Source: Varroa destructor (Eukaryota; Arthropoda; Arachnida; Mesostigmata; Varroidae). Taken from it: 64,000 nt of DNA. The stretch lies in the NCBI RefSeq assembly GCF_002443255.2, contig NW_019211454.1:63072363-63136362 (forward strand), given 5' to 3'. Positions 61,250-64,000 of the stretch are shown here, piece by piece. Both the position numbers and the translations under genes were made by a program. The notes below the pieces were generated by a model. The model worked only from the letters and a program-made list of their open reading frames with translations. It had not been told where the DNA came from and did no database searches. Within the stretch, counting starts at the first letter, position 1; each line of letters opens with the position of its first letter.

Positions 61250-62800
61250 TTGAGACAAAATGCAAATGCCAGCATCGCCTGCTCTTCGCTTTATGGTGAC
61301 ACGAGTGTCTGGCAAGCAGAGGGGCGAAAAAACAACGGTAAAAAGACAGACACAGGGAAAAGGCGGAACAAGTTTAACCAGAAATAATAACATTTGCCTC
61401 TACGTACGTGTTTTGCTTCGTCCTAAAGTTCATTTTGCCTTCAAGGTGCCATAGCATAATAGATATGTTCCTTTCCCTTTTGCCGAGAACAAACAACAGT
61501 CTCGCCAACGCAAACGTACCGCAAGTGCGAACGATCGACCGATCGAACCCGTTTATGTACGTGCTTGTGCTGCATTGGCCAGAAAGAAAACATTCTTCCA
61601 CGAAACGCGCTTATCGACTAGCTATTTGTACTTCCGTTTGCATACCTCTCGTACACGTGCCTGCCACATAGCGCTCCGATGCAAATAGATTCAGGTCCAG
61701 TTGGTGCCGTTGTCAAGTCGTGAACGACCGACGTCGCAGCGGTCCGACATACGACAGTCACCATAGCAGTTTAGTATGTTGCATTATTTAGATGCTTTTC
61801 GGTGGACGTTCAATAGAACAAAGATCTGGCGATCTACCTTTACGAGAAGCTCTTACTGTGCAAAGGAAATCGGAATATCTAATGTAACAATATTATTGAA
61901 AATGCATAAGAGAATCGGGACCATTTCCTTCAGCTTTTTTCTCAACCAAAATGGTTTTCAGAACATTGATAACTGTGCGATATAGAAAAGATTTGGCCTA
62001 CTCACCTATTGATTTTGTGTGTTAGATGAATTTCTTTCAAGCTGCCGAACGGTACAAAATTCCTGGTATATCACTATTGTTCTGGAAGTTCTCATTTCAG
62101 TATTTTATACAGTTTGATCGCTCGTTTTTTAAACGAAGTTTAAAGACGCTTTTATTCTTGAGATTTAGCGCACCTTAGAATACTACTCGATAATAGGCTC
62201 TGGTAGATTTTTGGCGATTCAGAATTACTTCGCACACTGCCGTATTCAATTTGAAGTAATCTTACGTCAAAGTGAGTATAAATCGTCTGACCAATAGGGT
62301 ACGTAAGACATTTTCGAAAAAATCTGCCTGCATGTCTGATGACTTCGTATTAATATATGTAGCTATGTCCAGACTCAACTCAGTGCAAATAATCTGATAC
62401 TATCATTCCAGCTGCAGTACCGTTAATGTCATTCCAGTCCTATAGCAGGCATATAGATTTATGCATTGCTTATAAACGATACTTACATAAATACTGTGCA
62501 TTTTTTAAGATACGAATCCGTGATATGACAGTACTTTGTCTTTACGAGGAGTTGTACTTAAAGACCGTAAGTGCCTTGCCCTAGATGAGGTTATTTTCCA
62601 GGCAGTGAAGTGTACAACATTTGCAAAAAAATTCGTCTAGCGAAGGATATATACTGCTATAAACTGATGTAGTTCCGTCGAACTTGAACTCGTTTCGAAA
62701 GTTTATATAGATATTTCGTTGCATATCAACAGTTAAGGTTTGAATATTTTTTCGGGATGTAAGTGATGTCTACTGTAAGGCATACTCAGAATTTAATTTG
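61250..62800. other. Mostly gene-free stretch
   Basis: Frames of 64-87 codons overlap on both strands between 61260 and 61671, and 61776-61985 holds another; none has a motif or paired splice sites. From 62000 to 62800 nothing is seen. Confidence 0.4.
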
Positions 62801-62811
62801 CTGGATTTATT

Positions 62812-63055
62812 ATGGGTCAGCTTTATGTCGGCGATGTGGAAAATTCGAATCTTGTCTGTCATGTCATCGGAGGCTTTGTCTCCTTATTTTACTGGCACAT
62901 TTCTGAATTCTGGCTACGCTTTCGTCTTTTTGCTTTTATCTTTCACAGCAAAAGCAGGCTCGGTGCTAGAAAAGACTCGGGAGCTATATCAGACCAACGG
63001 CTGTGGATAGAGCTACACAGAGGCTGCCATACCCATTCATACATCTCCGACCCAC
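62812..63055 (+). CDS. Candidate first exon with GTAAGA donor
   Basis: ATG 62812 opens a frame reading MGQLYVGDVENSNLVCHVIG, an aromatic-rich hydrophobic segment (FVSLFYWHISEFW), then a basic-polar part (LGARKDSGAISDQRLWIEL). It ends at ACCCAC|GTAAGACG (donor after 63055); if unspliced it closes at TAG 63064-63066 after 84 codons. An overlapping frame on the same strand begins at 62798. A membrane-associated fragment is possible. No upstream TATA box seen. Confidence 0.2.
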
Positions 63056-63355
63056 GTAAGACGTAGCCATCCTCCGTGATTGATGACTACCGGCTGAATT
63101 CCTAAAGCGGGCCAAGGTCTCCCTCCAGCCCAGTTCCGTTTGTCTGCCATGTTGTTCGAAGTGCAGTATGCCAACGGTGTCAAGGGAGTCGACACTGCAG
63201 TTGCCGTTAGAACCCAGTTACTATCAGTATTCTTCTCTTCCCTTAGGGTGGGTCAGGCGACCATTCATGCGGTTCCAGCGTGACCCAAGGTCGTACTGTT
63301 CAATAGGCGACTCGTGCCGAAGACTTCTTATGCTTTCTATATGTTCGACTGCTAC

Positions 63356-63416
63356 CTGTACGGTCTTTCCTTGTAAACTACAGCAGGAAACGTCCCCGAG
63401 GCCACACAGGGCATAG
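63356..63416 (-). CDS. Candidate internal exon in a GC-rich patch
   Basis: On the minus strand CTAGCATTTGCAG abuts 63416 and ACAG|GTAGCA lies at 63356/63355, enclosing 61 nt with two open frames (one starting MPCVASGTFPAVVYKERP). The longer minus frame through this region is open for about 100 codons without an ATG at its start. The plus strand is also open from about 63090 to 63416 with many Cys (SVCLPCCSKCSM). Strand and phase are undecided. Confidence 0.15.
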
Positions 63417-63419
63417 CTG

Positions 63420-64000
63420 CAAATGCTAGTAGCGCAGCGTGCATATTTGTGTAGTAGGATTGTATATTTGTAGTCTATATATTGAGGAGTAGAGAGTAGA
63501 AAAGAGCCCAGTATAACATTATTGTTGTACGCAAACTACGGCCGGTTTTATTGTTATTGTAGATTTTTCGATCATTTTATAAGTGTGGATGGGTAAAGAA
63601 TAGATCATCGAACCTAGTACCTTCATGTCTAAACGGATATACACATTCGATGGTCTGTTTAATGTAGCCTGAATATTGGAAAACGCAGGTCAAACATACA
63701 TAGGGACAGGCCTCGAGTATTAATACGCCACGTTGTTCTTTCAAGGTTTACAGCATTGCTGTACCTTTACCCGTAAAATATAAAAAATGCTCTTCGCAAC
63801 CGAAAAAAGACATTTGATTTTTCTTCGGCCATATTCTGCAATTCAACAAACACATTTAACAGAATTTAGGTAAATTACTTTTCCTTATTTCCACACGGGA
63901 GCAAGGATTCAGCGCAGTGTGAACTCCTTAATCAAGCTAAAAAGTATGAGCTTTACATTGTTAACAATTGAAAAGTCCAGCTACTCCATGTATTATGAGT
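63420..64000. other. Gene-free end of window
   Basis: Apart from the upstream part of the minus-strand frame mentioned for 63356-63416, I see no exon signal, repeat or RNA gene here. Sequence is AT-rich. Confidence 0.55.

Noticed and set aside
1..64000. CRISPR arrays, bacterial operons, rRNA genes, telomere repeats, integrases or reverse transcriptases
   Set aside because: No regularly spaced repeats, no dense long ORFs, no YxDD or similar catalytic strings and no rRNA signature words were seen on either strand.

Overview
This looks like nuclear DNA from an intron-bearing eukaryote, most likely an invertebrate animal. The base composition is moderately AT-rich (about 40% GC by eye, not counted) and CpG is not strongly depleted. 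Simple-sequence repeats are scattered through it: (AT)n, (AG)n and (CAGG)n. There are no densely packed reading frames of bacterial or viral type. The longest stop-free frames are about 120 to 165 codons, close to what chance gives in 64 kb of this composition. I cannot name the species. Most of the window is best read as intergenic or intronic DNA. No transposon, rRNA, CRISPR array or complete tRNA was recognised.

No gene can be assigned to a known family with confidence. The coding entries are candidate exons, chosen because a stop-free frame coincides with good splice signals (GTRAGT-type donor, pyrimidine-rich YAG acceptor), a true ATG, a TATA box or an AATAAA signal. In this DNA many frames look protein-like on both strands, so all coding confidences are low.

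The better-supported models are these. (1) A two-exon plus-strand gene at about 12.0-12.5 kb has a 61-nt intron that joins two frames in phase, with AATAAA just after the stop. (2) A TATA-ATG-intron model at 59.5-60.0 kb has a hydrophobic N-terminus. (3) Two consecutive phase-0 exons lie at 35.7-35.9 kb, the second reading through a CAGG repeat. (4) Opposed candidate exons on both strands lie at 14.9-15.6 kb. (5) A 123-codon minus-strand frame at 38.9-39.3 kb ends on a donor site. (6) Single-frame plus-strand ORFs lie at 19.5 and 46.0 kb. (7) A short ORF with a signal-peptide-like start lies at 61.0 kb.

Layout: 1-9.5 kb is mostly non-coding with weak exon candidates, including GC-richer ones near 8.0-9.4 kb. 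12-13.6 kb is a GC-richer island with the best gene model. 14.9-17 kb holds further exon candidates. 17-35.6 kb is largely empty apart from the ORF at 19.5 kb, a GC-rich patch at 25 kb and tRNA-like relics at 24.4 and 34.6 kb. 35.7-39.3 kb has exon candidates. 39.3-58 kb is largely empty apart from the 46.0, 48.5 and 53.4 kb ORFs. 58-63.5 kb is the densest part for candidate exons.

The clearest structural oddity is a 25-bp perfect hairpin with a 5-nt loop at 58511-58565. Perfect palindromes at 50806-50829 and 45016-45042 are next. Several intron-like units of only 28-33 nt (near 1.1, 39.0 and 60.7 kb) preserve the reading frame and deserve a transcript check.
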